Positions 44,904 to 56,321 of a stretch of DNA of 64,000 nucleotides are shown here, one piece after another; positions within the stretch are counted from its first letter, which is position 1, and the number at the start of each line of letters is the position of its first letter. The DNA comes from Nitrospirillum sp034653275. Its GTDB lineage: Bacteria; Pseudomonadota; Alphaproteobacteria; Azospirillales; Azospirillaceae. The stretch is from positions 2,418,001 to 2,482,000 of the forward strand of contig NZ_JAYEES010000003.1 of the NCBI RefSeq assembly GCF_034653275.1. The letters are read 5' to 3'. Position numbers and translations under genes: made by a program. The notes beneath the pieces are model-generated. The model searched no databases, was not told where the DNA came from, and was given only the letters and a program-made list of their open reading frames with translations.

Positions 44904-45071
44904 GATGGGGCGGGCATGGGCCGGCTTTATCAAACGGGGGTCTGCCATCGGAAGCGGCGCGGATGTTGGCGCGCCGCGGTAGAGTGTGGCTATGCTAGTT
45001 CCGTGGCGCCTGTTTATGTGGCGCCTGCCCGCCACTTCCCATGCCCCTGCCGCCCTGCCCCCGCCCACCCC

Positions 45072-45701
45072 ATGTCCGACACCCTCCAGGATTTGATCGT
45101 CCCCAGCGATGATCCCGACGTCGTCCGCACGGCCGACGCCCTGCTGCCGCTGTTCTATGAGGACCTGCACCGCCTGGCGCGGCGGGAACGGCGGCGCCTG
45201 CCGGCCAGCGACACCCTGCAGACCACGGCCTTGATCCATGAGGCTTACCTGAAGCTGCGCGGCACCGCCGGCTTCAACGACCATGGCCACTTCCTGCGCG
45301 CCTCGGCCCTGGCCATGCGCCATGTCCTGGTGAACCGCGCCCGTGACCGCCTGGCCGCCAAGCGGGGCGGTGGCGCCGCCGCCCTGCCCCTGGACGACGA
45401 TCTGCTGGCGCACGGGTCACCCGAGAGTGACGCCCGCATTCTGGAGGTCAACGACGCCCTGGGCCGGCTGGCCGCCTTGAACCTGCGCCTGGCGCGGGTG
45501 GTGGAATGCCGCTTCTTCGCCGGCTATAGCGAAGTGGAAACCGCCCAGGCCCTGGGCATCACCGACCGCACCGTGCGCCGCGACTGGATAAAAGCCCGCG
45601 CGTGGCTGCTGCACACGCTGTCCGTGGATGCCGATGGGGGGACCTTGAACGCCGATGGGGTCCCCGGCGATGGCGACAGGGCCCGGCTGCAACCGGCCTG
45701 A
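45072..45701 (+). CDS. ECF sigma factor (TIGR02999/ECF43-like)
   Basis: A 209-residue sigma-70 family protein of the extracytoplasmic-function type. LLPLFYEDLHRLARRERRRLPASDTLQTTALIHEAYLKLRG covers regions 2.1-2.2, and the region-4 helix-turn-helix is YSEVETAQALGITDRTVRRDWIKARAWL. TLQTTALIHEAYLKL is typical of the ECF43 group, whose members usually sit near Hanks-type Ser/Thr kinases and may be activated by phosphorylation. No anti-sigma gene is present. ATG 45072 is the first start that leaves the sigma domains at the normal position. The kinases lie 1-7 kb upstream on the same strand. Confidence 0.88.
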   Translation: MSDTLQDLIVPSDDPDVVRTADALLPLFYEDLHRLARRERRRLPASDTLQTTALIHEAYLKLRGTAGFNDHGHFLRASALAMRHVLVNRARDRLAAKRGGGAAALPLDDDLLAHGSPESDARILEVNDALGRLAALNLRLARVVECRFFAGYSEVETAQALGITDRTVRRDWIKARAWLLHTLSVDADGGTLNADGVPGDGDRARLQPA

Positions 45702-45742
45702 GCGGCGCCCGACCCACTTCTGTCCCGACGGCCAATAGCAAA

Positions 45743-45770
45743 ACCCCCGCCTGCATTCGCGGGCGGGGGT
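45743..45770 (-). terminator. Terminator of the rRNA operon
   Basis: A 9-bp stem ACCCCCGCC/GGCGGGGGT with a 10-base loop is followed on the minus strand by TTTGCT. It is 9 bases after the 3' end of tRNA-fMet and probably ends the whole rrn transcript. The convergent ECF gene ends 42 bases away. Confidence 0.85.
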
Positions 45771-45775
45771 ATTGT

Positions 45776-45855
<80 letters not shown>

Positions 45856-45937
45856 TGAACTGCGTGCTGGGGGAGGCGGGCATTGTGCTGAGGGTCTGGT
45901 AGCGGCTGGCGAGCGTCAGGGGTGTGCGTCTGATGGA

Positions 45938-46050
45938 CCTGGCGGCGACCTACTCTCCCACGTCTTAAGACGCAGTACCATTGGCGCTGGGGGATTTCAC
46001 GGCCGAGTTCGGGATGGGATCGGGTGTATTGACCCCCGCTATGACCACCA
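45938..46050 (-). rRNA. rrf: 5S ribosomal RNA
   Basis: The minus strand begins near 46050 with TGGTGGTCATAGCGGGGGTC and ends near 45938 with GTAGGTCGCCGCCAGG. The CCGATCCCATCCCGAACTCG core of 5S rRNA is present. Length is about 113-115 bases; the ends may be off by a few bases. Confidence 0.93.
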
Positions 46051-46165
46051 GATCGATCAGGCGCACACGCGTGCGCTCTTGCTGCTGCTGTTGTCTTGTG
46101 TAACCCGTGCTGAGGTCTGCTGGCGCTGGGCGATGGGTTTGCCGCTGCGCGGGGGAGGCGGTGTT

Positions 46166-48914
<2,749 letters not shown>

Positions 48915-49190
48915 ACACCGTCAGCGCTCCCTCGCGCAGGGACAAGCCCATCGCCGGTAGCACCAACAAAACTTCAGAAGGTCATTCACCAGAACCGCTT
49001 CCCCACACGTCGTGTGGTTGCCGCGGAACCGGGAATGGTCCTCGGTTACACTAGACCCTCTTCACAATGTCCAAGACCCCTGGTCCCCTCCTCGGAGACG
49101 ACCAACAGGCGATCGCGATAGCGTCTCGCCTGTAATCTCTGCACAACGTCTTTTTGACAGAACCCTTGGTACCCCCGCCTCAACACCAGA

Positions 49191-49266
49191 TGGTGGAGGC
49201 GATCGGGATCGAACCGACGACCTCATGCTTGCAAAGCACGCGCTCTCCCAACTGAGCTACGCCCCC
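49191..49266 (-). tRNA. tRNA-Ala (TGC)
   Basis: A 76-base cloverleaf in the 16S-23S spacer, with GGGGGCGTAGCTCAGTTGGG at the 5' end, anticodon TGC in loop CTTTGCAAG, TTCGATC T-loop and encoded CCA. Confidence 0.97.
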
Positions 49267-49290
49267 GTTTCCGGGTCGCTGAGGATAGAG

Positions 49291-49367
49291 TGGTGGGCCA
49301 GGCAAGATTTGAACTTGCGACCTCACGCTTATCAAGCGCGCGCTCTAACCAGCTGAGCTACTAGCCC
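49291..49367 (-). tRNA. tRNA-Ile (GAT)
   Basis: A 77-base cloverleaf in the 16S-23S spacer, with GGGCTAGTAGCTCAGCTGGT at the 5' end, anticodon GAT in CTTGATAAG, and encoded CCA. It sits 24 bases from tRNA-Ala. Confidence 0.97.
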
Positions 49368-49499
49368 ACGGGAACGGAAGCCTAAGCTTCCATGCCGTTC
49401 TTAAGGGTCTGGAGAAGGGATGCGCCGACGGCGGCTCCTGCGGGCCGGTTAAAGCCACGCTCACCCATAAGCGGATAAGCCGTGGACCCAGCGCAGGCG

Positions 49500-51003
<1,504 letters not shown>

Positions 51004-51005
51004 CA

Positions 51006-51465
51006 ATGCGGCACATCATCAAGCCAAAGCTCAACGATGACCTCGACGGAAACCAACCTCAGTCGGCACCTCAAACCCAAGTCCGTTCCTGTATCCCCAA
51101 TCGCTCGGGGATCATGTTCAGAGCATGTTCTTAAGATGCGCTTCGATCGTTTCCATGTTGTGCCCGTACTGGACCCAGCATCGGAACCGCCGTCTGCGCA
51201 TCCCTTCTCAAGACGTTCACTTGTTCAAGAACCCGTGGCCCAAACGCAAACAGCGCCCAAGCCCACAACCCCGTCCTCGGCCGATCCCCTGGAGGACCAA
51301 CCCATACCCGGACAGGAAGGGCAAATTCCGTATCGTCCCGCGACCCCATCGCTGGGGCTTCACCGCCTGGACCGCAACCCCCTAATCCCCAGCGTCAACC
51401 GCCAGAACTCAGGGATCGCTTCGCCGTCGCGCCGTTCGTTGTCGCCCGCCGCGTCGGTGAACGGG
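51006..51465 (-). other. rRNA operon 5' leader, no protein gene
   Basis: About 460 bases between the rrn promoter and the mature 16S end. The long open frame at 51037-51498 on the plus strand is Pro-rich, has no ribosome site and runs against the transcript, so it is not a gene. The region should carry the processing stem and antitermination signals; I could not identify a clear boxA. Confidence 0.6.
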
Positions 51466-51495
51466 GTTATAGTGACCCCAACCACCCCCTGTCTA
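51466..51495 (-). promoter_or_regulatory. rRNA operon promoter
   Basis: On the minus strand a -35 TAGACA (51490-51495), an 18-base spacer and a -10 TATAAC (51466-51471), each 5 of 6 to consensus. An A/T-rich stretch with GAAAAAAG runs just upstream like an UP element. Transcription would start near 51459. Confidence 0.75.
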
Positions 51496-51592
51496 TAGCT
51501 TTTTTCATCCACCCCTCACTTTTTTCGAAACGCGGCGTAGCCGCTATCCGAAAATCAACACCGCGCCCGCAGGCCGCCGGAAAAACGGGGGC

Positions 51593-52021
51593 TTAGGCCA
51601 AGCCTAGCTGCCGCAGCTCCGCCAATATATGGGGCGGCAGGTCCTGCCCGCCCCCACCGGCCTGGTCCAGGTCGGGCGGCGCGTCCTCCGGCTTCAGATA
51701 GCGCCAGCCCTGGAAGGGGCGCTTGGGCTGGGGCACGGTTTCCACCAGTTCGGTATCCAGCAGCATGCGGCAGACCTCATCCCCCTCGGGCGAGCGCATG
51801 AGATCGAAACCGACGAAACGGGCGCGGCAGCACAGGACGCCCTTCACCACCCAATAGAGGGAGCCGCCGTCCAGCAGCTCCGCCGTGCGCGTGGGCATGC
51901 GGCGAGTGTAGGTCGGCACCACCCGGTGGCCGTGCCAGTCCATCTGGTTGCGGTTGCGCCAGTCGCGCATGTCGGCAAGGTCGGGGGCGCCCACGGCAAG
52001 GCGCAGCATATGAAGGGGCAT
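51593..52021 (-). CDS. DUF1489 family protein
   Basis: A 142-residue protein of a family common in alphaproteobacteria. Features are LHMLRLAVGAPDLADMRDWR, THRMP-like VPTYTRRMPTRTAELLDGGSLYW, VKGVLCCRARFVGFD and the C-terminal FQGWRYLKPEDAPPDL. Members are about 140 residues with no known function and often carry conserved Cys as here (VLCCR). It is the first gene beyond the rRNA operon promoter on the same strand. I see no partner to suggest a role. Confidence 0.88.
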   Translation of the reverse strand: MPLHMLRLAVGAPDLADMRDWRNRNQMDWHGHRVVPTYTRRMPTRTAELLDGGSLYWVVKGVLCCRARFVGFDLMRSPEGDEVCRMLLDTELVETVPQPKRPFQGWRYLKPEDAPPDLDQAGGGGQDLPPHILAELRQLGLA

Positions 52022-52144
52022 GGTCTCAACAAGGCCGGTGTCTATCGGGGGATCGAGACTACGAGCTTAAGCCCCGGGGTCAAGGCGCCCCATCACAGGG
52101 GTGGCCCTCAAGCCGGCCACCGGCAACTGAAGGAACAAAAGAAT

Positions 52145-52486
52145 CTAGGCCCCGGCCGAAGCGTTCATGGCGCGGCACTTGGCCTCGAACCCGTCGGAGA
52201 TGAATTCCGGCCGCTTGAACATGCCCTTCAGCCATGCGGCCAACAGGCACAGCTCTTCCAGTTTCAGCACCTCATCCAGGGTGCCTTGGGGGAAACGGAT
52301 GGCGAAGCTGTCGGCGACAATGTCCAGCACCTCTTCCACCTGCTCGATGCTGAGGCCGCAGTCGGTCTCCAGCACGGCGGTGCGGGTCAGGATTTTCTCG
52401 TCGACGCCGTAGTCGTCGCGGATCAGCTTCACGATCCAACGGAATAGGTGCATCCAGTTGGTGACGCCCTCGATCGACCGGCTCAC
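52145..52486 (-). CDS. Small acidic protein, possibly acyl-carrier-protein-like
   Basis: A 113-residue protein (MSRSIEGVTNWMHLFRWIVKL). The middle segment ILTRTAVLETDCGLSIEQVEEVLDIVADSFAI has the spacing of an acyl carrier protein helix II, with CGLSI where ACPs have the DSL serine motif. The Asp before Ser is missing. ACP-like relation is only a guess; it may belong to a small family of unknown function. It is a separate unit between DUF1489 and the ion channel. Confidence 0.6.
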   Translation of the reverse strand: MSRSIEGVTNWMHLFRWIVKLIRDDYGVDEKILTRTAVLETDCGLSIEQVEEVLDIVADSFAIRFPQGTLDEVLKLEELCLLAAWLKGMFKRPEFISDGFEAKCRAMNASAGA

Positions 52487-52662
52487 GGCATCCCGCCCCT
52501 TAAGTTTAGGCCCCGCGCCAGGGGGGTTGCCCTACCCCGCGCGGCTTTCAGACCCCACCCCTATCAGAGAAGCGTTAAGACTTTTTTGACGCGGGCACCA
52601 GTGATGTTTCTCGGGCGACCAATGGCACGGGCCATGTACCGACATACCCTGCGACCTTGGGC

Positions 52663-53622
52663 TCAGCGGTCGGGCGGCCGGCGGCTGCTGGAGTAGCTGA
52701 AGATGGCGTTGAATCCGAACAGCAACAGCAGCATGCCGACGATGACCTCGGCCGCCACGATCAGGCGGATGAAGCTGCCCACCGGCACGATATCGCCGTA
52801 GCCCACTGTCGACAGGGTCACGACGGAGAAATAAAGGCTCTCCGCGAATCCGATCTTCTGCGGCGCGCCGCCGATCATGAATTGGCTGACGGGAGAGAAG
52901 CGGTCCACCACCGTGTAGAGGGCGGCGAAGACGATCACCAGCAATGAGTAGAAGGTGAAGAAGGCGAAGGCCGGCTCCGCCAGGCCGGCCACCTGCTCGA
53001 AGAACTCCTCGAACAGTAGGCCCGTCTCCAACAGCAGCACCACGACATCGTAGCTGACCAGCAGCACGATGAAGGCGATGAAGCCCATGGCGGCGACGAA
53101 GGCGTCGCGCACCACGGGCTCGGGCGTTTCGGGGGTCAGCAGGAAGGTGGCCGCCCCCACCAGGCCCAGCGGCACCACCCAGCCGAAGGCGCGACCGAAA
53201 CGGCGCAGGTCGCGGCGCCTGGCGTTGCCCTCCGGCCGCGCCTGGACGATGGCGCGAATGCCCTCGCGCCGGATCACCACGCCGGCGAGGAAGGCCGCCA
53301 ACGGCAGAACGAATCCCAGGCCCAGCAGGCCCGGCCGCAGCTGCGAGAAATGCGCCTCGACGAAGAACTCGAAAATGATGGCGTAGATGCCGACGAAGTT
53401 GGCCAGGCCAATGGTGAAGAACCGGCTGCCGGGAAACAGCAGGTGGCAGGTGCCCACCACGACGACCACCGCCCCCAACAGCGCCAGCATCAGGCCCGGA
53501 TCCGCCCCCTGGATGGTGAGCGAGATCAAGGCCAGCAAGCCCACCGTCAGGACGATGGGCGTCACCAGGGTGCGCTTGCGCCGCCGCCGGGGGGCCGCGG
53601 GCCGGGGTGTGGTCGCGTTCAT
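52663..53622 (-). CDS. Voltage-gated-type potassium channel (ion channel family)
   Basis: A 319-residue membrane protein with about six hydrophobic segments. The last two flank a pore loop with selectivity filter TVGYGDIVP (about residues 273-281), the signature of K+ channels. The cytoplasmic N-terminus is Arg/Pro-rich (RPAAPRRRRKR). There is no RCK domain after the last helix; the C-terminus is short (SSSRRPPDR). The start at 53622 overlaps the stop codon of the upstream isomerase gene by one base (TGATG), so translation is coupled. The longer frame to 53988 is a shadow. Confidence 0.88.
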   Translation of the reverse strand: MNATTPRPAAPRRRRKRTLVTPIVLTVGLLALISLTIQGADPGLMLALLGAVVVVVGTCHLLFPGSRFFTIGLANFVGIYAIIFEFFVEAHFSQLRPGLLGLGFVLPLAAFLAGVVIRREGIRAIVQARPEGNARRRDLRRFGRAFGWVVPLGLVGAATFLLTPETPEPVVRDAFVAAMGFIAFIVLLVSYDVVVLLLETGLLFEEFFEQVAGLAEPAFAFFTFYSLLVIVFAALYTVVDRFSPVSQFMIGGAPQKIGFAESLYFSVVTLSTVGYGDIVPVGSFIRLIVAAEVIVGMLLLLFGFNAIFSYSSSRRPPDR

Positions 53623-54227
53623 CACCAGCCGCCCCGCGCCAGCCAGCGTTCCACCTGCACCAGGCGGTCCGCCCCCCAGAACCCCTCCCCATCCACGAAA
53701 ATGAAGGGGGAGCCGAAGACGCCCCGGGCCATGGCGGCATCGGTGGCGGCGCGCAGCGCGTCCTTCACCGCCGGCTCCTGTACACCGGCCTTGAGGCCAT
53801 CCGCATCCATGCCGATGCCGGCGGCGACATCCGCCACCACGTCCATTCCGGAAATGTCGCGCCCCTCCTGCCAGTGGGCGCGGTAAAGCGCCTTCGCCAA
53901 GCTCCGCGCCAGGCCGGTGTCCCGCGCGGCCGTCCAGTAATAGGCGCGGGAGGACGCCACGGCGTTGATCGGCATCACCTGCGGCCACACCAGGGGCAGG
54001 CCGTAGTAGCGGGCGGAGCGCATCACGTCATGCCGTAGGTAATCGCCCTGCAAGGGGCGCAACACCGTGGCGGTGACGCCCGTGCTCTTGAACACCGCCC
54101 CCAGCAGGATGGGGTGCCAGGCGACGGCGCGGCCGTGGCGAGCCGCCAGCTCATCGATCGCCATGGCGGCGAAATAGCCGTAGGGCGAGGCGAAGTCGAA
54201 ATAGAAGTCCAAGGGCTGCGCTGCCAT
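53622..54227 (-). CDS. 2-hydroxychromene-2-carboxylate isomerase-like DsbA family protein
   Basis: A 201-residue thioredoxin-fold protein of the kappa-GST/DsbA type. LDFYFDFASPYGYFAAMAIDELAARHGR has the active-site Ser-Pro in place of CxxC. WHPILLGAVFKSTGV and GVFGSPFIFVDGEGFWGADRL are family signatures. Such proteins act as glutathione-dependent isomerases in naphthalene-type catabolism or have unknown roles in organisms without it. ATG 54227 follows GGAGGGGATC. It overlaps the K+ channel gene by one base. Confidence 0.9.
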   Translation of the reverse strand: MAAQPLDFYFDFASPYGYFAAMAIDELAARHGRAVAWHPILLGAVFKSTGVTATVLRPLQGDYLRHDVMRSARYYGLPLVWPQVMPINAVASSRAYYWTAARDTGLARSLAKALYRAHWQEGRDISGMDVVADVAAGIGMDADGLKAGVQEPAVKDALRAATDAAMARGVFGSPFIFVDGEGFWGADRLVQVERWLARGGW

Positions 54228-54254
54228 CACAGATCCCCTCCCCACATGTTATTA

Positions 54255-54284
54255 GGGCGGCCGCACCCCTCGGCACGGCCGCCC
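54255..54284 (-). terminator. Hairpin after the thiolase gene
   Basis: A 9-bp stem GGGCGGCCG/CGGCCGCCC with a 12-base loop, followed on the minus strand by TAATAAC. It lies about 70 bases after the thiolase stop. The T-tract is poor, so termination is only probable. Confidence 0.4.
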
Positions 54285-54312
54285 GCCAGTATGCCCACTC
54301 GCCGGATCAGGT

Positions 54313-54351
54313 CCAGCGTGGATGGCCAGCGCGGATGGCCAGCGCGGATGG
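54313..54351. repeat. 13-bp tandem repeat, three units
   Basis: Three units of CCAGCGYGGATGG (first with T, others with C) lie just after the thiolase stop codon on the 3' side. It is a simple direct repeat with no coding sense. Confidence 0.8.
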
Positions 54352-54355
54352 GGCG

Positions 54356-55543
54356 TCAGTTGAGACGCTCGATGGCCACGGCCGTGGCTTCGCCGCCGCC
54401 GATGCACAGGCTGGCCACGCCCCGGGTCTGGTCATAGCGCTGCAGCGCCGCCAGCAAGGTCACCAGGATGCGGGCGCCCGAGGCGCCGATGGGGTGGCCC
54501 AGGGCGCAGGCGCCGCCATGGACGTTGACCTTGTCATGGGGAATGTCGAATTCCCGCATCGCCGCCATGGGCACCACGGCGAACGCCTCATTGATCTCGA
54601 ACAGGTCGACATCGCGGGCCGACCAGCCGGTCTTGGCGAACAGCGTCTCGATGGCGCCGATGGGGGCGGTGGTGAACCAGTTGGGCGCGCGGGCATGGCT
54701 GGCATGGCCGACGATGCGGGCCAACGGCTTCAGACCGCGCTTCTCCGCCACGCTGGCGCGGGTCAGAATCAGGGCGGCGGCGCCGTCGCTGATGCTGGCG
54801 CTGCTGGCCGCCGTCACCGTGCCATCCTTGCGGAACGGCGTCTTCAGGGTGGGGATCTTTTCCGGCTTGCCCTTCAGCGGCTGCTCATCCCGGCTGATGA
54901 CGACGTCACCGGCCCTGCCCTTCACGGTGACGCCCACCGTCTCGCCGTCGAACCAGCCGCCTTCCACCGCGGCCTTGGCCCGGCGCAGGCTCTCGATGGC
55001 GTAGGCGTCCTGCATCTCGCGGGTGAACTGGTAATGGGCGGCCGTGTCCTCGGCGAAGGTGCCCATGGCGCGGCCCCGGTCGTAGGCGTCCTCCAGCCCA
55101 TCCAGCGCCATGTGGTCGTAGATGGTGGCGTGGCCGTAGCGATAGCCGCCACGGGCGCGATCCAGCAGGTAAGGCGCGTTGGACATGCTTTCCATGCCGG
55201 CGGCCAGCGCGATGTCGACGCTGCCCGCCACCAGCAGATCGTGGGCGACCATGGCCGCCTTCATGCCGCTGCCGCACATCTTGTTCAGGGTGCTGCAGGG
55301 CACCGACTGCGGCAGGCCCGCGGCCAGCGCCGCCTGGCGGCCGGGCGCCTGGCCCTGGCCGGCCTGCAGCACGCAGCCCATCACCACCTCGTCGATGGCG
55401 TCGGGGGCGAGGCCCGCGCGCTCCACCGCCGCCTTCACGGCGGCCGCGCCTAGCTGGGCGGCCGGCAGGCTGGACAGATCACCCATCATGCCGCCCATGG
55501 CGGTGCGGGCGGCGCTGACGATGACAATCGGATCACTCGACAT
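54356..55543 (-). CDS. Acetyl-CoA C-acetyltransferase (thiolase)
   Basis: A 395-residue degradative/biosynthetic thiolase that condenses two acetyl-CoA to acetoacetyl-CoA or the reverse. Catalytic Cys is in LNKMCGSGMKA (about residue 90), and HGGACALGHPIGASGAR and SLCIGGGEATA carry the His and second Cys. NEAFAVV is also typical. Length fits PhaA/AtoB; sequence alone does not tell polyhydroxybutyrate from ketone-body or fatty-acid roles. The start overlaps the TetR gene by 11 bases, so the regulator and enzyme form one operon. Confidence 0.94.
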   Translation of the reverse strand: MSSDPIVIVSAARTAMGGMMGDLSSLPAAQLGAAAVKAAVERAGLAPDAIDEVVMGCVLQAGQGQAPGRQAALAAGLPQSVPCSTLNKMCGSGMKAAMVAHDLLVAGSVDIALAAGMESMSNAPYLLDRARGGYRYGHATIYDHMALDGLEDAYDRGRAMGTFAEDTAAHYQFTREMQDAYAIESLRRAKAAVEGGWFDGETVGVTVKGRAGDVVISRDEQPLKGKPEKIPTLKTPFRKDGTVTAASSASISDGAAALILTRASVAEKRGLKPLARIVGHASHARAPNWFTTAPIGAIETLFAKTGWSARDVDLFEINEAFAVVPMAAMREFDIPHDKVNVHGGACALGHPIGASGARILVTLLAALQRYDQTRGVASLCIGGGEATAVAIERLN

Positions 55544-56162
55544 GGTTCATCTCTCCCGTTTGATTATGTGCGGAGCCCAAGGCGCCTTCCACCTGAAGGC
55601 GCCAGGCGCGGCGAACGAAATCCAGACCCTCCGGCTCGCCCAACAGGCGGCAGGTCATGGTCTGGGCGAAGGCGATACCCACCATCTGGAAGGCGAACAG
55701 GGTACAATCGAGGCCGGGGCGGAAATGCCCCGCCGTCACCGCCATGGCGGCCCCCTGCCGGATGAAGGCGCGCAAGCGGCGCTGGGCCCCCGCGATCTCA
55801 TCCCGCAGCAGGCCCGGCCGGTCGTCCAGTTCCAGGCTGGCCGCCTGGATGGGACAGCCGCCTGGAAAGGGGGGTGAGCGGTTCCACGCCCACCAACCCT
55901 CGGCGAAGGCCTCCAGCCGCGGCAAGCCGCGCGGCAGGTCCAGCACGGGACGGATGACATGGGTGGTGAAGCAGGCCTGGGCCTCCTGCAACACCGCCAC
56001 CTGCAGCTGTTCCTTGGACCCGAAGTGGGCGAACAGCCCGCTTTTCGACAGGCCGGTACGCTCCGCCAGCAGGCCGATGGTGAGGCCTGACAGTCCATCC
56101 GTGCTCATGAGGCTCAAGGCCTCACCCAGGATGGCGGCGCGCGTGCGGACACCCTTGCTCAT
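55533..56162 (-). CDS. TetR/AcrR family transcriptional regulator
   Basis: A 209-residue regulator. The TetR helix-turn-helix is MSTDGLSGLTIGLLAERTGLSKSGLFAHFGSKEQL (about residues 18-52). The effector domain holds GCPIQAASLELDDRPG (a Cys-containing segment common in this subgroup). ATG 56162 is chosen because a promoter sits just upstream; the longer frame to 56243 would include promoter DNA. It is first in an operon with the thiolase gene and likely represses it. Palindrome ACGATCGT lies in the promoter. Confidence 0.9.
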   Translation of the reverse strand: MSKGVRTRAAILGEALSLMSTDGLSGLTIGLLAERTGLSKSGLFAHFGSKEQLQVAVLQEAQACFTTHVIRPVLDLPRGLPRLEAFAEGWWAWNRSPPFPGGCPIQAASLELDDRPGLLRDEIAGAQRRLRAFIRQGAAMAVTAGHFRPGLDCTLFAFQMVGIAFAQTMTCRLLGEPEGLDFVRRAWRLQVEGALGSAHNQTGEMNHVE

Positions 56163-56170
56163 GGGGACGA

Positions 56171-56200
56171 AAAATAAACGAACGATCGTGCTATTGTCAA
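56171..56200 (-). promoter_or_regulatory. TetR-thiolase promoter with candidate operator
   Basis: On the minus strand a perfect -35 TTGACA (56195-56200), an 18-base spacer and a TATTTT -10 (56171-56176). The spacer contains ACGATCGT within AACGAACGATCGT, suited to a TetR-family dimer. The start codon is only about 9 bases after the -10, so the mRNA would be leaderless or nearly so. Confidence 0.55.
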
Positions 56201-56321
56201 GGCGAGCTCCCGCGCTGAAAGGCGAAGACCCGCCCCAGATCAATCCGGGACGGGTCTCATCAACAGGCCTTGCAAGCCTTCCGGCCGGAACGCGGGACCG
56301 GAACGCCGGGGAAGCGGAGCC

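Noticed and set aside
51037..51498. 153-codon plus-strand ORF in the rRNA leader
   Set aside because: It runs against the rrn transcript and over its promoter, is Pro-rich and has no ribosome site.
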